Assembly: GCF_008326305.1 (NCBI RefSeq)
Contig: NZ_BIXY01000005.1
Span: forward strand, 1 to 64,000
Source of the DNA: Dictyobacter arantiisoli
GTDB lineage: Bacteria > Chloroflexota > Ktedonobacteria > Ktedonobacterales > Ktedonobacteraceae
DNA: 64,000 nucleotides
Direction of reading: 5' to 3'
Part shown: piece after piece, positions 18,325-28,689 of the stretch
How positions within the stretch are numbered: the first letter of the stretch is position 1
Layout: each line of letters begins with the position of its first letter
The notes under the pieces: generated by a model
What the model was told of the DNA's origin: nothing
The model's input: the letters and a program-made list of their open reading frames with translations, nothing else
The model's database searches: none
Program-made: the position numbers and the translations under genes

Positions 18325-18889
18325 GTTTTTTCAATCCCTTTACATTCAATGAAAGCAGTAATATATAGAAAAAAGACAATATAATTCAGTTTATCACAAC
18401 ACAGAAAGTGGTAGAGATAGGTAAATCTGGCGTATAAGCAGTAGTGATTTTCGGGCTGACCTATACGAGATACAGCCCGAAATGCAGTCAGGGCATATTT
18501 AGCAGCATGGATTAATCGGTTAGCTATACTTGATGGAACACAACGATTGAAAATTGAAGGGCTGGTTAAGAAGTCATATTATGGTAGCATGGAGTTAAGA
18601 ATGAGCTATCTATACGTTATGTATAAAGGGTATTTATAATGCAAGCCGTAGTTGCAAATTCTTTAAATTGAATCGCGCAATTGTTGTATTATAACTGTGA
18701 CAGTTTTCTCTTATTGGCAAATTTTTATTTTATTCGATAGATCCTGCTCTTATTTTTATAAGAAACCCTCTGCTTCAGACCTATCCGGTTCCATAGGTGA
18801 TGAGGATGAATGCATATTATCATTGCTAGATGGGATAGTTATACGTTGCTAGAGACAATGCAGACAAATGGATTGGATTGTAAATAACT
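18325..18889. other. Intergenic stretch with one exact inverted repeat
   Basis: No gene is supported. An exact 10-base inverted repeat, TTTCGGGCTG at 18449-18458 and CAGCCCGAAA at 18473-18482, lies about 125 bases upstream of the exporter start and is an operator or leader-hairpin candidate. The rest is A/T-rich, with a weak promoter-like TTGAAT/TATAAC pair near 18670-18695. Confidence 0.35.
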
Positions 18890-19933
18890 ATGGATGAAAG
18901 AAAAAAATCGCCGTCGATTTTCCTTTCTATTGCTAAGGTTGCTATCGTCGTATATGTTTTATTTACGGGTTATAGTTCGTCCGTGTCTCGCATCGTTCCT
19001 GCCAGACTAACCCCTCCAGTGGTAAAGGTGACTCCTTCACCAATACCATCGCTGCATGTGCCTTATGTTCCTCGTCCTCTTCCTGGTCAACAAAAGTGGT
19101 CTGGTACTTCTTCTCTATTGTTTGGTGCTAATGATGCGTCCTGGGATTGGTCCAGTCAGAATATGGGGAATAATCCTGCTGTGCGTGCAACAGTAAAATC
19201 AGCCGGTGTTACTGTGATTCGGACTCCTCTGACCAGTAAGGATGCCTTACAGCGAGTGGCTGTGATAGAAGAGATCGGGGCTCGCTGTTTGGGCATTCTT
19301 CGTCCGCAAGATGCTTTACAGGTCGTACAAATGCTTGGACAACGTTGCAATCTTTACGAATGGGAGAATGAGCCAGATAATGGTGGCCCAAATGTAACTG
19401 CATATTCCCATACCTGGAATCAGCATATTCCTCAATTGCGTGCTATTAATTCCCATGCGGCTTTTATTGGTCCGGTGGTTGCCTATGGCGATATTTCTTA
19501 TATTCAACGTTTTTTGCAGTTGGTGAAAGCAGCTGGTAATCTACCAGATGCGGTAAGTTATCATCTTTACCCCTGTACTGATCAGTCTATTGAAACCTGT
19601 CCCCAACATTTTGAGGATTATACGCAGGTGGCGCAACAAGTGAAAAAGGCGGTTACGCAAACTGTGGGCTATAGCCTTCCCCTGGCGGTTACTGAATGGA
19701 ATTATAGTTGGAAGCCTGGCCAGACACCACATAATGATGCTTTTATGCAGAATTTTACAACCTCTTCTCTTCAAGCATTGGCAAAGGCAGGGATTGCTCT
19801 GGCTAATCAATTTGATCTTGCCAGTAATGCAGGTTATGGTTCACTCGATATGATCAATCCTTTAACGGGCATGCCATATCCTCAACTCGTTGCTTTTCAG
19901 GCAATGATTGAAGAATATAAGCCACATACTTAA
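18890..19933 (+). CDS. Secreted clan GH-A glycoside hydrolase, family unassigned
   Basis: Protein of 347 residues with an N-terminal membrane or signal segment (SIAKVAIVVYVLFTGY), a short Pro-rich linker and a TIM-barrel domain. The motif YEWENEPDN near residue 160 fits the Asn-Glu acid/base of clan GH-A, and AVTEWNYSW near 265 fits the nucleophile Glu at the end of strand seven. It resembles GH39/GH5-like proteins, but I cannot fix the family or substrate. It precedes the large glycosyltransferase fusion and may trim or process its product. The ribosome site is weak. Confidence 0.7.
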   Translation: MDERKKSPSIFLSIAKVAIVVYVLFTGYSSSVSRIVPARLTPPVVKVTPSPIPSLHVPYVPRPLPGQQKWSGTSSLLFGANDASWDWSSQNMGNNPAVRATVKSAGVTVIRTPLTSKDALQRVAVIEEIGARCLGILRPQDALQVVQMLGQRCNLYEWENEPDNGGPNVTAYSHTWNQHIPQLRAINSHAAFIGPVVAYGDISYIQRFLQLVKAAGNLPDAVSYHLYPCTDQSIETCPQHFEDYTQVAQQVKKAVTQTVGYSLPLAVTEWNYSWKPGQTPHNDAFMQNFTTSSLQALAKAGIALANQFDLASNAGYGSLDMINPLTGMPYPQLVAFQAMIEEYKPHT

Positions 19934-20633
19934 GCTATGGATACGTGCTTTCCAGTAATTTAATCGAACAACAAAATGGAAAGAAGCATTACCTATACAA
20001 AAATGAATGCAAATTTAAATCAACGCTGTAGCTTATTGCAATAAATGTAATTGGTGTTTTGTATGGCATGTTTTTGAAGAATGGGAAAGTAACCTATTCT
20101 TGCTGATTTTTTTACATAAATCCTAGAGTATTGACAACTGTGGATATTCATGGTAAATATAAACATAAGGTTACTAGTAAATATGAATAAAACGGGATTG
20201 ATTAATGGGGAGGCTTCTTTGGGTGTGCTAATGTATTCTTTTATATCTATGTTATTTTTTAGTCACTTTGTGGATGGGTAAAAAATCTTAAAATACGCTT
20301 ACTGATGAATAATTATTGGCTTGTCTATTCCTGGATGTGTTATCCTCAGGCATAGCCGCCTCCCGAACCGCGTTGTCTCGCGTTTCGCTTCCTACACTCT
20401 TCCGGCATTGCAGCCACCCCTGTCACAACGACGTTTTTGTACAGGGCTGGAGGTTTCCTGGTCCTTATAATGTGTCATGCAGCGTCAAACGCCATGCACT
20501 CAATTTTCGTTTTCATTTTTTACTCTAGCACTGTGTGTTTTTTTATAATGTGTCTTGTGGGTAGATGTATAGTGAACTGGATGCACTCTTATAGTGCACT
20601 AAACTTTAATTTTTAATGTATGAGGGATAATAG
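19934..20633. other. Long intergenic stretch with a GC-rich island
   Basis: Most of this 700-base stretch is A/T-rich and shows no gene. A block at about 20330-20505 is clearly richer in G+C. Its minus-strand sequence resembles, by eye, the 3' ends of IS200/IS605-type elements, but no intact open frame is present. Just before the next gene, TGCACT at 20582-20587 and AGTGCA at 20593-20598 form an inverted repeat that could be an operator. Confidence 0.35.
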
Positions 20634-23600
20634 ATGATCAAGAAGCCTTTTTCATCTCCTGTAAACCACGCAGATGAAGGCCAAAGTTCCAAAAATTCTC
20701 ATTTGCTTAAACTCAAAACTGCTATTTCGGCTGACCGCATATCAGGTCATACTGCTCATCCAGTTATTCCTGAAGACGATCCTGCTGAACTGGCTACCCT
20801 GACAGGGATAGCAGCTGCGCCGGATTTTGCAGAGGCTGCGACCCTTTCTTTAGATACCGTCAATACGATGCTTCCTACGCAAAAGATAGCAGCTGCGCCG
20901 GATTTTGCGGAGGTTGCGACCCTTTCTTTAGATACCGTCAATACGATGCTTCCTACGCAAAAGACAAAGGTGGTGCGGCGTAAGTCACATGCAGCCTTTG
21001 CGGAGACTGAACAGAAGAACGACTTATACGATTTGACTGTAGTAACTCCGACCAGAAATGAGCGTGATAATGTCAGACCTCTCTTGCAAATTTTGAAAGA
21101 TGCTCTGGCTGGCGTGCGGGTTGAAGTTATTTTTGTTGATGATAGTGATGATGATACCCCGGCTGTTATTCAAAATATTACCCAGATTCTGGGTACACCC
21201 ACCTTCCATATTCGCGTTGAGCATCGTGCAAAAGGACCGGCCCGGGCAGGTGGTTTAGCGACTGCGGTTGATCTTGGACTTAGAAGTGCGCGTGCGCGCT
21301 ATGTGGCGGTGATTGACGCTGACCTGCAACATCCTCCAGCTCAATTGCGCATCTTTTATGATGAGGCAGTCAAACAAGATGTGGACCTGATACTTGCAAG
21401 TCGCTATATCAAAGGCGGCAGTACTGGTGGCCTGGATGGCGTGAGTCGTCTGCTCTTCTCGATTGGGCTGAAAACTACTGCTAAGATTTTATTTCCGGAC
21501 CATTTAGCCGGAGTTTCTGACCCATTGGGCGGTTTTTTTCTACTCAGACGCTCATTACTCAATGACGTAGTTCTACGGCCTATTGGCTATAAAATTCTGT
21601 TAGAGATTCTGGTCCGCTGTCAGTGGAATAGCCTGGTTGAGGTTCCCTATCACTTTCAGCAGCGTGAACATGGACAAAGTAAGGCCGATTTTAAACAGGG
21701 AATTACCGCCTTACAACACATGTGGCGGCTCTTTAAAGAGGTTCCATCCGCTGGACGTGTCTGGAAGTGTGCAGGTCTGGTCATCACAAATGTCCTCTTG
21801 ATGGGACTACTCGTTCTGCTGGCTAATGCGTTGCCAGCGATCTGGCAACCGATCAGCGTACTGACTTTTGCCTTGCTGGCTTTACTCAATTTCACCTGTA
21901 TTAATCGCTTCATTTTCCCCGCGACCCCTGTGAAGGATGCGCCGCTTCCTGACTCCCTTTCTCTATTGATGGAACCTCCTATTCCTCATCCAGTGAAAGA
22001 TACGTCCCTGCGTGGGCGAGCAGTCACGACGCTTTCACTGGTCGCAGTGGTTATCGCGATTGGTTGGATTAGTCTCACTCTGCCAGGTGCCTGGGTTGTT
22101 ATTGGTGCATTGTTTGTGGGCTTTAGTGTCCTCAATCATAAACATGTGACTGTTTCGAAATTAATGCCAATGTTGCTTGGTATGCTGGTAGGTATCGCTA
22201 GCATCGATTATCTGAGCTGGCGCTTTGCTGTGACAAACTGGAGTGGTTGGTGGATTGCTATTCCATTGTTGGCTGCTGAGACCATGGGAGCCATTCATAC
22301 CCTGGGTTTTCAATATACGCTGTGGCCGTGGCCCCATCCACGCTTACGCTTGACTGAAGATCCCACACGCTTCCCTGTCTATATCTTCATTCCCACGGTC
22401 AATGAAGGTGCCTCCATTCTTGAGCCAACAATTAAAGGAGCTCTGGCGGCTCGGGCGCGTTATCTTGCACAATATCCACATGGTCAGGTTACGATTGTCA
22501 TTTGTAATGATGGCTACGTCGCGAAGAATCCAAATTGGGAAGAGATGGAGCATCTGGCACGGCGTATAGGTGTTGTCTGTGTGACGCGAACGGTGGGTGG
22601 TGGTGCGAAAGCTGGAAATATTGAGCATGCGCGCCAGTTCCTCAAGGCGACAGATAATGCGTTATTAGTTATCTTCGATGCTGATCAGATTGCCAGGCCC
22701 GAGTTCTTACTGAAGACGGTCCCCGCCTTTGGTGATCCCAGTATTGGATGGGTCCAGACCGGACAATATTATAGCAATCTTGAGAATCCGGTGGCGCGCT
22801 GGGCTGATGACCAACAATCGATGTTTTATAATCTTCTCTGTCCTGGGAAGGCATCGCTCAATTCTGCGTTTATCTGTGGAACCAATGTGGTACTGCGTGC
22901 GCGTGCATTAGATCAGATTGGTGGTCTGCCACAGGATTCAGTGACAGAGGATTTTTCAGCCTCGATTGCACTACATCCTACCTGGAGAAGCGTGTTCCTG
23001 ACAGATGTCCTTGCAACTGGCATGGGTCCTCTGGATCTTCCTTCTTATCTCAAGCAGCAGCGCCGCTGGGCGATTGGTACTCTTGGTGTGTTGCGTACGA
23101 ACTGGCGCGACATCTTTCTGCCTAGAAAAAATGGTTTGAGTCTCGCGCAGCGTATTCAGTACCTTCTGGCTTGCACCCACTACTTATGTGGAGTACGCGA
23201 TCTTATCTACCTGATTTGTCCAATGCTCTTCGTCTTAACCGCTGTTCCGGCTGTGCGAGGTTCAACTCTGTTCGCTTTCGCCTGGCACTTTCTGCCCTAT
23301 TGGATCGTCAGTCTGGTCTCACTCTGGTATGCGGGACGAGGAATTACAGGTTTACGCGGTATTGTGATTGGCTTCGGCAGTTTTCCGGTACTCCTCGAAA
23401 GCTTGCTCTCAGTTATCTTACAGCGTAAAGTCGGTTTCTCAGTGACCTCTAAGAGCCGCACCAACAAACGCTCATACAATCATCTCCTGATCTATGTCGT
23501 GTTCTTGCTGGCAGGTCTCTTCTGTATTGGCTTGACCGTAGTCTCTAAGAGCCGTCAACAGGCTTCGATGTTGATCAGTGAAATGTGGATTGTCTATTCG

Positions 23601-24710
23601 ATGTGTATGTTGATCAGTTTTCTCTGGTTGGGTATCCGCGATTTGCGTTTCCAGAAACGGGCCGGCCAGGAAATGGAATTGGCTCATCTGAAAGATTATC
23701 CCTCTCGTTTGCATGGTAGGGAAAGTGGCCTGCGCCCGCTGGGAAATGTACTGGCAGCCCTGGCTCTAGCCTGTCTGGTCTTTGGAAGTGGTATTATTCA
23801 TCCTGATGTGTCGCAGGCAACTCCATTTACGATTGCTTCGGTTTCGACGACCACTCCATTGACAGGTGTTTCGTTGCCAGTGCAATTGTTGCAACAGCGC
23901 CCGGCAGTATTAGAACAGACTTTAAATACACACTTTTCGATTGTTGGCCGTACCCAGGATGTACATGATCTGTTTAATCGGGATTGGGCCAATACTCTAG
24001 TGGCGCACAATGAACGCCCCTGGATTACATTAGAATTTGGAACTTTTGGGGCGAATGGCAAACCTCCTGCTGATGCCAGTTTGTCAGCAATTGCCAATGG
24101 ATTACATGATAGTGATTTGCAACGCTGGGCTCAGAGTATTCGCGATTATGGAAAGCCGGTTTACCTGACTGCTCTGCTCCATGTGGATCGTAACTGGGCG
24201 CTTTCCTCTGCGGTAGCTAATGGTGGTATTCCACAGGATGCACCGCGAGCCTGGAATCACATTCAATCCATCTTCCATACTATGCAGGCCAATAATGTGG
24301 CCTGGATCTGGGCGCCTGCTGATCCCGCTCATGATACCGTCTATGCTCCACCAGTGTCTTCAATCAATGCTGTACTGCTCAGTATGATCAGCTATCCCAA
24401 AACTAAATGGGTTGATCCTGCTAAAACTTTACAAGCAGTGACTGCCCATTATAAGCATACACCGATTATTGTTGAGGTCAGCGCGGCTGGCGATGCAGCC
24501 CAAAAAGCTAGTTGGTTAACTAAAGTTGGTAATGCAGTCGACGCGGAACCGAATGTCTATGCTCTGATTTATCACGAAGGATCACCAGCCATCAATCCAA
24601 CAGCGGCGCAAAATAAGCAATGGTCAATCTTGTCAGATCCTTCATCTGAGCAAGCCTGGCAGCATATTGTTTCAAGCCTGCAGATCGCAAAAACTACCGC
24701 TCATCGGTAA
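20634..24710 (+). CDS. GT2-GT2-glycosidase fusion protein
   Basis: Giant membrane protein of 1358 residues. Residues 59-84 and 85-110 are a 26-residue tandem repeat. A DPM1-like GT2 domain spans about 133-370 (VVTPTRNERDN, VDDSDDD, DAD at 228-230), followed by helices at 378-425. After more helices (465-560) comes a cellulose-synthase-like GT2 domain at 580-830 with DAD (682-684), TED (771-773) and QQRRW (808-812), the catalytic set of processive synthases. Helices at 845-1050 lead to an exported C-terminal domain (about 1098-1358) resembling GH26 (PVYLTALLHVD; NVAWIWAPADP; PIIVEVSAAG). Asp1185 stands where the acid/base Glu is expected and Glu1281 fits the nucleophile, so activity is uncertain. 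GAGGG at 20622-20626 is the ribosome site. Confidence 0.85.
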   Translation: MIKKPFSSPVNHADEGQSSKNSHLLKLKTAISADRISGHTAHPVIPEDDPAELATLTGIAAAPDFAEAATLSLDTVNTMLPTQKIAAAPDFAEVATLSLDTVNTMLPTQKTKVVRRKSHAAFAETEQKNDLYDLTVVTPTRNERDNVRPLLQILKDALAGVRVEVIFVDDSDDDTPAVIQNITQILGTPTFHIRVEHRAKGPARAGGLATAVDLGLRSARARYVAVIDADLQHPPAQLRIFYDEAVKQDVDLILASRYIKGGSTGGLDGVSRLLFSIGLKTTAKILFPDHLAGVSDPLGGFFLLRRSLLNDVVLRPIGYKILLEILVRCQWNSLVEVPYHFQQREHGQSKADFKQGITALQHMWRLFKEVPSAGRVWKCAGLVITNVLLMGLLVLLANALPAIWQPISVLTFALLALLNFTCINRFIFPATPVKDAPLPDSLSLLMEPPIPHPVKDTSLRGRAVTTLSLVAVVIAIGWISLTLPGAWVVIGALFVGFSVLNHKHVTVSKLMPMLLGMLVGIASIDYLSWRFAVTNWSGWWIAIPLLAAETMGAIHTLGFQYTLWPWPHPRLRLTEDPTRFPVYIFIPTVNEGASILEPTIKGALAARARYLAQYPHGQVTIVICNDGYVAKNPNWEEMEHLARRIGVVCVTRTVGGGAKAGNIEHARQFLKATDNALLVIFDADQIARPEFLLKTVPAFGDPSIGWVQTGQYYSNLENPVARWADDQQSMFYNLLCPGKASLNSAFICGTNVVLRARALDQIGGLPQDSVTEDFSASIALHPTWRSVFLTDVLATGMGPLDLPSYLKQQRRWAIGTLGVLRTNWRDIFLPRKNGLSLAQRIQYLLACTHYLCGVRDLIYLICPMLFVLTAVPAVRGSTLFAFAWHFLPYWIVSLVSLWYAGRGITGLRGIVIGFGSFPVLLESLLSVILQRKVGFSVTSKSRTNKRSYNHLLIYVVFLLAGLFCIGLTVVSKSRQQASMLISEMWIVYSMCMLISFLWLGIRDLRFQKRAGQEMELAHLKDYPSRLHGRESGLRPLGNVLAALALACLVFGSGIIHPDVSQATPFTIASVSTTTPLTGVSLPVQLLQQRPAVLEQTLNTHFSIVGRTQDVHDLFNRDWANTLVAHNERPWITLEFGTFGANGKPPADASLSAIANGLHDSDLQRWAQSIRDYGKPVYLTALLHVDRNWALSSAVANGGIPQDAPRAWNHIQSIFHTMQANNVAWIWAPADPAHDTVYAPPVSSINAVLLSMISYPKTKWVDPAKTLQAVTAHYKHTPIIVEVSAAGDAAQKASWLTKVGNAVDAEPNVYALIYHEGSPAINPTAAQNKQWSILSDPSSEQAWQHIVSSLQIAKTTAHR
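20808..20963 (+). repeat. 78-base tandem duplication inside the fusion gene
   Basis: Two 78-base units, 20808-20885 and 20886-20963, are almost identical and encode two copies of IAAAPDFAEAATLSLDTVNT plus MLPTQK (Ala to Val in the second). The length keeps the frame. It sits in the cytoplasmic tail before the first glycosyltransferase domain. Confidence 0.9.
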
Positions 24711-24749
24711 CCCATTAAGTCGCAATAGAACAATAAAGGATAAGTCACT

Positions 24750-26306
24750 GTGTTAGAAACGCTTTCAAAGACATCTACAGGTGTATTGCAAACAAAAAAG
24801 GTTACCCGGCAACAACTTTTCTCAAAAGTTGTTGCCTCGCGCTGGTCGTTACCTGCCATCCTTTGTTTGCAGGCACTGATCTCACTTATTACACTGCATA
24901 ATACCGCATTCCAGGACGAGGCCCTCTATCTGTTTGCGGGCAAGCAGATTGTGCATAGCTGGATGACGGGAACAAAAGTCATTGATCCCTATGCGCAATA
25001 CTTCTCTGGCTTTCCCTATTTCTATCCTGTAATTGGTGGAGTGCTGGATCATTTCGGTGGCGTTGAAGCGGCGCGGGCCTTTAGCTTGTTTTGCATGCTG
25101 ATAGTAACCTTCTGTGCGTATCAGGTGGCCCAGAGGCTGTTTAATCGCAACTGTGCTCTCTGGGCTGCTATCCTGTTCGCTTTTCAAGCACCAGTCTTGT
25201 TTATGGGGCGTCTGGCGACCTATGATGCCTTATGTCTGTGTTGTCTGGCAATAGCGGCAGCTCTCAGTATGCACGTCGCTCGTGCGCGTACCCCCTGGGG
25301 AGCTTTGCTGATTGGACCCCTTTTATTCCTGGCAATTGTCGCTAAATACGCTGGTATGTTGTTTGTTCCCTCGGTACTCGGATTACTCTTGTTTTACTCC
25401 CTGATCAGTCAGGGGATGCGGGCCATGCTGCTACGCGTGATCCTGGCATTATTGTCTTTTGCGCTGGTTGCTGCTGTAGGATTACTCTCTTTGAGTAAAG
25501 ATGTCCTGACTGGCATTAGCGCGACAACGACGAATCGTGTCGCCACCATTTATAATTCTCCGAGTATCCTGCTCACGCATATTGTTGAGTTGAGCGGGAT
25601 TGCGCTGGTGGTGGGATTCCTGGGCTTGTTACTCATCGGGCGCAAGCGCCTCTGGCTGGGACTGCTTCTGTTCGCATCGGCTCTCTTAGCACCGGCATAT
25701 CACCTTTATAAGGGAGAACTGATATCGCTGGATAAGCACCTTGCCTTTGGTATGTTCTTTCTGGCGCCCCTGATGGGATACGCCGTAGCTTCACTGGCGA
25801 AATACCAGCGCCGTTTCTTCTCCAATTATCACTGGCTGGTTGGCCTGGCAGTGTTTCTGGTCATCTTTTCTCTGGGCTTGCAGCAGGCTGAGTATATGTA
25901 CAATGAATGGATTACCAGTACCAGTATGACTTATACGATGGAGACGCAGACACGCCCCGGAAGCGGCCATTATCTGTCAGAGGATTATGATGTTTCTCGT
26001 TACTACTTGCAGCATGTAAGTGCTCCCTGGCAATGGAATAGTCTCGATTTCTTCCAATATACCGATCGAACGCATCAGCTATTGACCGGTCGACCTGCAT
26101 ATCAAGCAGCCTTACAAGATGGCTATTTTGATGCGGTTGAATTGAGTTTTGGATATAACGTCTCGTTGGCACAGTATATCAGTGGCGAAATTGCGAAAGA
26201 CCATAACTATGATTTAGTCTCGAAACTTCCTTACCATGACGCGTATGGAAATGGCACCATCTGGATCTGGCGGAAACATACCCCCTCACCTCCTGTTTCT
26301 CACTAG
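24750..26306 (+). CDS. GT39-like membrane glycosyltransferase
   Basis: Polytopic membrane protein of 518 residues starting at GTG, with AAAGGA at 24735-24740 as ribosome site. The first outer loop has FQDEALYLFAGKQIV, matching the acidic motif of PMT/ArnT-type transferases (Asp-Glu pair), and FPYFYPVIGGVL follows. About eleven hydrophobic helices are seen, then a C-terminal soluble part of about 120 residues. It starts 39 bases after the fusion gene and is probably co-transcribed, so it may add sugars from polyprenyl-phosphate donors to the same glycan or to exported proteins. Substrate inferred only from family. Confidence 0.78.
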   Translation: MLETLSKTSTGVLQTKKVTRQQLFSKVVASRWSLPAILCLQALISLITLHNTAFQDEALYLFAGKQIVHSWMTGTKVIDPYAQYFSGFPYFYPVIGGVLDHFGGVEAARAFSLFCMLIVTFCAYQVAQRLFNRNCALWAAILFAFQAPVLFMGRLATYDALCLCCLAIAAALSMHVARARTPWGALLIGPLLFLAIVAKYAGMLFVPSVLGLLLFYSLISQGMRAMLLRVILALLSFALVAAVGLLSLSKDVLTGISATTTNRVATIYNSPSILLTHIVELSGIALVVGFLGLLLIGRKRLWLGLLLFASALLAPAYHLYKGELISLDKHLAFGMFFLAPLMGYAVASLAKYQRRFFSNYHWLVGLAVFLVIFSLGLQQAEYMYNEWITSTSMTYTMETQTRPGSGHYLSEDYDVSRYYLQHVSAPWQWNSLDFFQYTDRTHQLLTGRPAYQAALQDGYFDAVELSFGYNVSLAQYISGEIAKDHNYDLVSKLPYHDAYGNGTIWIWRKHTPSPPVSH

Positions 26307-26410
26307 AAAAGGAATAGCTTGGGTCCATCCTGTAAGGGACTTTCTGGCAAGTTCGAGTTGGATGGTGGCATCCAGAGTTGCACGCATCTCTCCAGTGGTG
26401 TTTGCTATGA

Positions 26411-26875
26411 TTATCTATAGATAGCAGTATATACTCCCAGCAATATGCGCCCTACGCCAATAACGATCGCAAGGAGTTGGAAGCCAAAGAGGAGAGAGAT
26501 ATAAATGCTTGCGGCAATATTTTTAAATTGGCTGTGTGTTCCATTCATCCAGGTTAAAATGAGACCTATGAATAAAGAGAACAGGAACCAGAGCACTGCC
26601 CGAAAGGTATGATCCAGTACATCATGGCGTACATTGTTTTTTAACTTCAATTCTAGCTGGATAAAGACAAGGGAGGCGGAAATCAGGACACTCACCGCAC
26701 TGACTGCAGCACTGTTAGCACTGGCAAGGATTGATGCTCCAGATTGTTTTTGTGGTAAGTCTTGTAAAGAAGGGATTGATTTTCTGGCTCGCCAGAGTGG
26801 GATATTAATGAAGGTAAGGATGCTTGAGAAGAGAATGAAGAGAAGTATATCCCACCACTGCTCAAAGAAATTCAT
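26411..26875 (-). CDS. Four-helix membrane protein of unknown function
   Basis: I do not recognise this family. The 154-residue product has four hydrophobic segments (about 9-28, 52-75, 90-112 and 122-150) and short polar loops. ATG 26875 is preferred to the upstream ATG at 26938 because TTGGAGT lies just before it and the first helix then starts near the N-terminus. It converges with the glycosyltransferase to its left and shares no visible operon. Confidence 0.6.
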   Translation of the reverse strand: MNFFEQWWDILLFILFSSILTFINIPLWRARKSIPSLQDLPQKQSGASILASANSAAVSAVSVLISASLVFIQLELKLKNNVRHDVLDHTFRAVLWFLFSLFIGLILTWMNGTHSQFKNIAASIYISLLFGFQLLAIVIGVGRILLGVYTAIYR

Positions 26876-26995
26876 GGTGAACTCCAATAATGATTTAAAC
26901 GCTGCCCCTCTCATTATTGTACAGCGAAGATAAAACACTCTTTATCTTTTTGTTCAAGCTTCCAGAAGTGTCTTTGAAGTATGTTATCTGATCCA

Positions 26996-27047
26996 TCGAG
27001 TGGACAGGTACTTTACGCACCTGCCCACTCGATTATTTATTTTTTTG
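26996..27047 (+). terminator. Terminator-like hairpin
   Basis: Arms TCGAGTGGACAGGT (26996-27009) and ACCTGCCCACTCGA (27019-27032) pair with one mismatch around a nine-base loop and are followed by a T-rich run to 27047. The T-run lies on the plus strand although both flanking genes are on the minus strand, so its partner gene is unclear. Confidence 0.55.
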
Positions 27048-27251
27048 GACAATTCGGAGCCACGTTTCAGCGTGCCCCCATTGGAGCGGAAAATACCTCT
27101 ATAACACACTAGATCAAATCTGCAGAAGAAGGAAGCTGGTTCTGGAACGCTATAATGATTACCAACGCTTGTAGTTTATAGCCTCTTGCAACTCAGCTTG
27201 CGGTGCAAACATGCGTGAGTGTATGTAGCACCGCGAGCAGGCAAATCTTAT

Positions 27252-28127
27252 TTAATCCATGCGATGGGAGGAGGTGGCCGTCCATTCTTCCGGTTCTCCT
27301 GGCTCATTTTCGAGTTCCGGTACAGGCAATTCCATTGTTACCATTGCATCTTTTTTCGTGATGGCGAGGTAGGTAACGGTGATTAAGATGGTAAGCAGGA
27401 AGAGCGCGCTTGTCATAACTGTCCCAAGTCCCAGACCTCCATCGTCGTGGGATTGGGATAGATAATCACCCAGTGAGGCACCGAGGGGACGCGTCAAAAT
27501 GTAGGCGATCCAGAAGGCCAGGACTGCATTTAATTTGAAGCGCAGGTGAGCGACGGCGACGACAGCGATTACTGAACCGAATATGATTGCTGATATTATA
27601 TAGCCCAGATTCAAGCTTTCTGCTACGAGGTCTCCCGCTGCAGTCCCTAAAGCGAAGGTGAATAGGATGGCGAGCCAGTAGAAGATTTCTCGACGTAAGG
27701 TATAAATGGTATGCACGGATAGTGTTTTCTCACTTGCATACCAGGACACAAAGGTTGTTATCAGTGCGGCACTGAAGACGATAGTGGTCGTTTCCAGTGA
27801 TATTCCAAAGTTGTCGGTCAGATTATCTGTGATCAGTGTACCAACGACGCTTATTAAGACGACTGCGAGCCAGTAAATGCCCGGTACATATCTTCTTGTC
27901 GCGAATTGAAAGAAGAGCGCGATGATCAACAGGCCACCCATAACGAAGGATGTATTGGTCAGGCCCAGGTGCAAATTTGTATTCAGGAGATCTGCGGCTG
28001 TCTCTCCTACGGTCGTGCATAAGATTTTAATGATCCAGAAGTAGATAGTAACTTCAGGAACTTTATTCAACAGCTGACGGCCTATGACAGTGGCATCGTT
28101 TTGACGCCAATGCTTCGATGTCTTCAT
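27252..28127 (-). CDS. COG4705-type multi-helix membrane protein
   Basis: Protein of about 291 residues with roughly nine hydrophobic helices. The N-terminal motif NKVPEVTIYFWIIKILCTTV followed by GETAADLL is that of uncharacterised COG4705 membrane proteins; internal echoes (TDNLTDNFG, GTAAGDLVAE, LGASLGDYL) suggest an ancient repeated unit of Gly-x-x-x-Gly/Ala-Asp helices. The C-terminus is soluble and acidic. Function is not established for the family. ATG 28127 was chosen because the conserved part begins right after it; AGGAG lies about 12 bases upstream, and an in-frame ATG at 28178 is the alternative. Confidence 0.75.
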   Translation of the reverse strand: MKTSKHWRQNDATVIGRQLLNKVPEVTIYFWIIKILCTTVGETAADLLNTNLHLGLTNTSFVMGGLLIIALFFQFATRRYVPGIYWLAVVLISVVGTLITDNLTDNFGISLETTTIVFSAALITTFVSWYASEKTLSVHTIYTLRREIFYWLAILFTFALGTAAGDLVAESLNLGYIISAIIFGSVIAVVAVAHLRFKLNAVLAFWIAYILTRPLGASLGDYLSQSHDDGGLGLGTVMTSALFLLTILITVTYLAITKKDAMVTMELPVPELENEPGEPEEWTATSSHRMD

Positions 28128-28689
28128 GAAGTGGGTAGTCTCCTTGTTAGAGATTGCTAGCAAGAGGGACAAGCACAACAGTCAAATTTGCTTGATAATC
28201 TGTTATGGTTGATGAGGCCAGCCGTAAGCGCTGGGATGAGCCATTGCAAAGTGCCTGTCCTGTATATTTGTGTGTTCCAGGTAGCAGAAATCGCCCCCCT
28301 CCCATTTGTTCATCCTCTCAAAGTATACTTGTGGTTCCAAGTTAATGCTTCATTGCTAGCAATGACTACACGACGTATCAAGATAGGTTCAATTGATGAC
28401 AACTCCTATTTTCTTCCCGTTTGCCATCCTCCATCTGATCAGGAATAGTGCGTTAGAATCTTTTTGTGTGGACAATCTCAATTGTCTGCACAAGAATTTT
28501 AAATCCCATCTGTATTTTTGACGTAAACATAGGCATCTCAATGGCTCATCAATAGACAATTGTGGGCCATTTTTTGTTCTGTACAGACATGCGTTGGCAA
28601 GCCTCTCGGCAAGAAAGAAAGGGTGAACCAGAAATCCCGCACAAGTAGCTCACTGAGCCTATCAATCCAAGAAAATATCTTATAGCCAT

